From Deltaproteobacteria bacterium (lineage in GTDB: Bacteria > Desulfobacterota > Desulfobacteria > Desulfobacterales > JAFDCJ01), in contig JAJRVC010000288.1 of the NCBI GenBank assembly GCA_024277475.1, positions 1 to 5,916 on the forward strand: 5,916 nt of DNA, in the 5' to 3' direction. Each line of letters starts with the position of its first letter. The stretch's first letter is position 1. The notes under the pieces are model-generated. The model made no database searches and was not told the DNA's origin. It saw only the letters and a program-made list of their open reading frames with translations. Below, one piece after another: positions 5,910-5,916 of the stretch. The translations under genes and the position numbers were made by a program.

Positions 5910-5916
5910 CCACCGC

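Noticed and set aside
1..5916. CRISPR array, insertion sequence, rRNA or attachment site
   Set aside because: No regularly spaced repeats, transposase motifs, terminal inverted repeats or rRNA sequence were found.

Overview
The window (5,916 bases) reads as one plus-strand gene cluster for importing an organic acid and activating it with coenzyme A. In order it holds a GntR/FadR-type (FCD) regulator, a phenylacetate-CoA ligase (PaaK)-like enzyme, the wreck of a crotonase (enoyl-CoA hydratase/isomerase) gene, and a complete three-part TRAP transporter (DctP, DctQ, DctM). A structured 280-base tail follows, ending in a strong ribosome-binding site whose gene should begin just past the last base. 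The gene style (separate DctQ and DctM, PaaK-like ligases next to TRAP operons, moderate GC) fits an anaerobic acid-degrading proteobacterium or Desulfobacterota member. That placement is an inference from style only; no rRNA or marker gene is present.

Layout. Bases 1-273 are AT-rich and hold no gene I can support, only weak regulatory candidates including a TGACAT/ATGTCA inverted repeat. The regulator (274-975) overlaps the ligase (959-2338) by 17 bases, so the two are co-transcribed and probably translationally coupled. At the ligase stop codon a crotonase gene once began. What remains (about 2319-2557) is its first ~45 codons, split by frameshifts, joined directly to its last ~20 codons, so the whole catalytic middle is gone. 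A possible promoter sits at 2602-2630. Then come dctP (strong AGGAGG but no ATG or GTG at the right distance; an ATT codon is), dctQ (start moved to 3805 by its ribosome-binding site) and dctM (ATGA overlap with dctQ).

How the parts fit. DctP would capture a carboxylate in the periplasm, DctQM would move it inward using an ion gradient, the PaaK-like ligase would make its CoA thioester, a crotonase would once have acted on that thioester or a product, and the FCD regulator would sense the acid or its CoA ester. The substrate cannot be read from the sequence. Loss of the crotonase suggests the pathway is reduced or that another copy elsewhere does that step.

I do not see a wholly new system. 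The points most worth a second look are the internally deleted crotonase, the apparent ATT start before a six-ATG run in dctP, the unusual A5 motif of the ligase, and the 3' tail with a 62-base foldable element, a second perfect hairpin and a two-codon ATG-AAG-TAA minigene.
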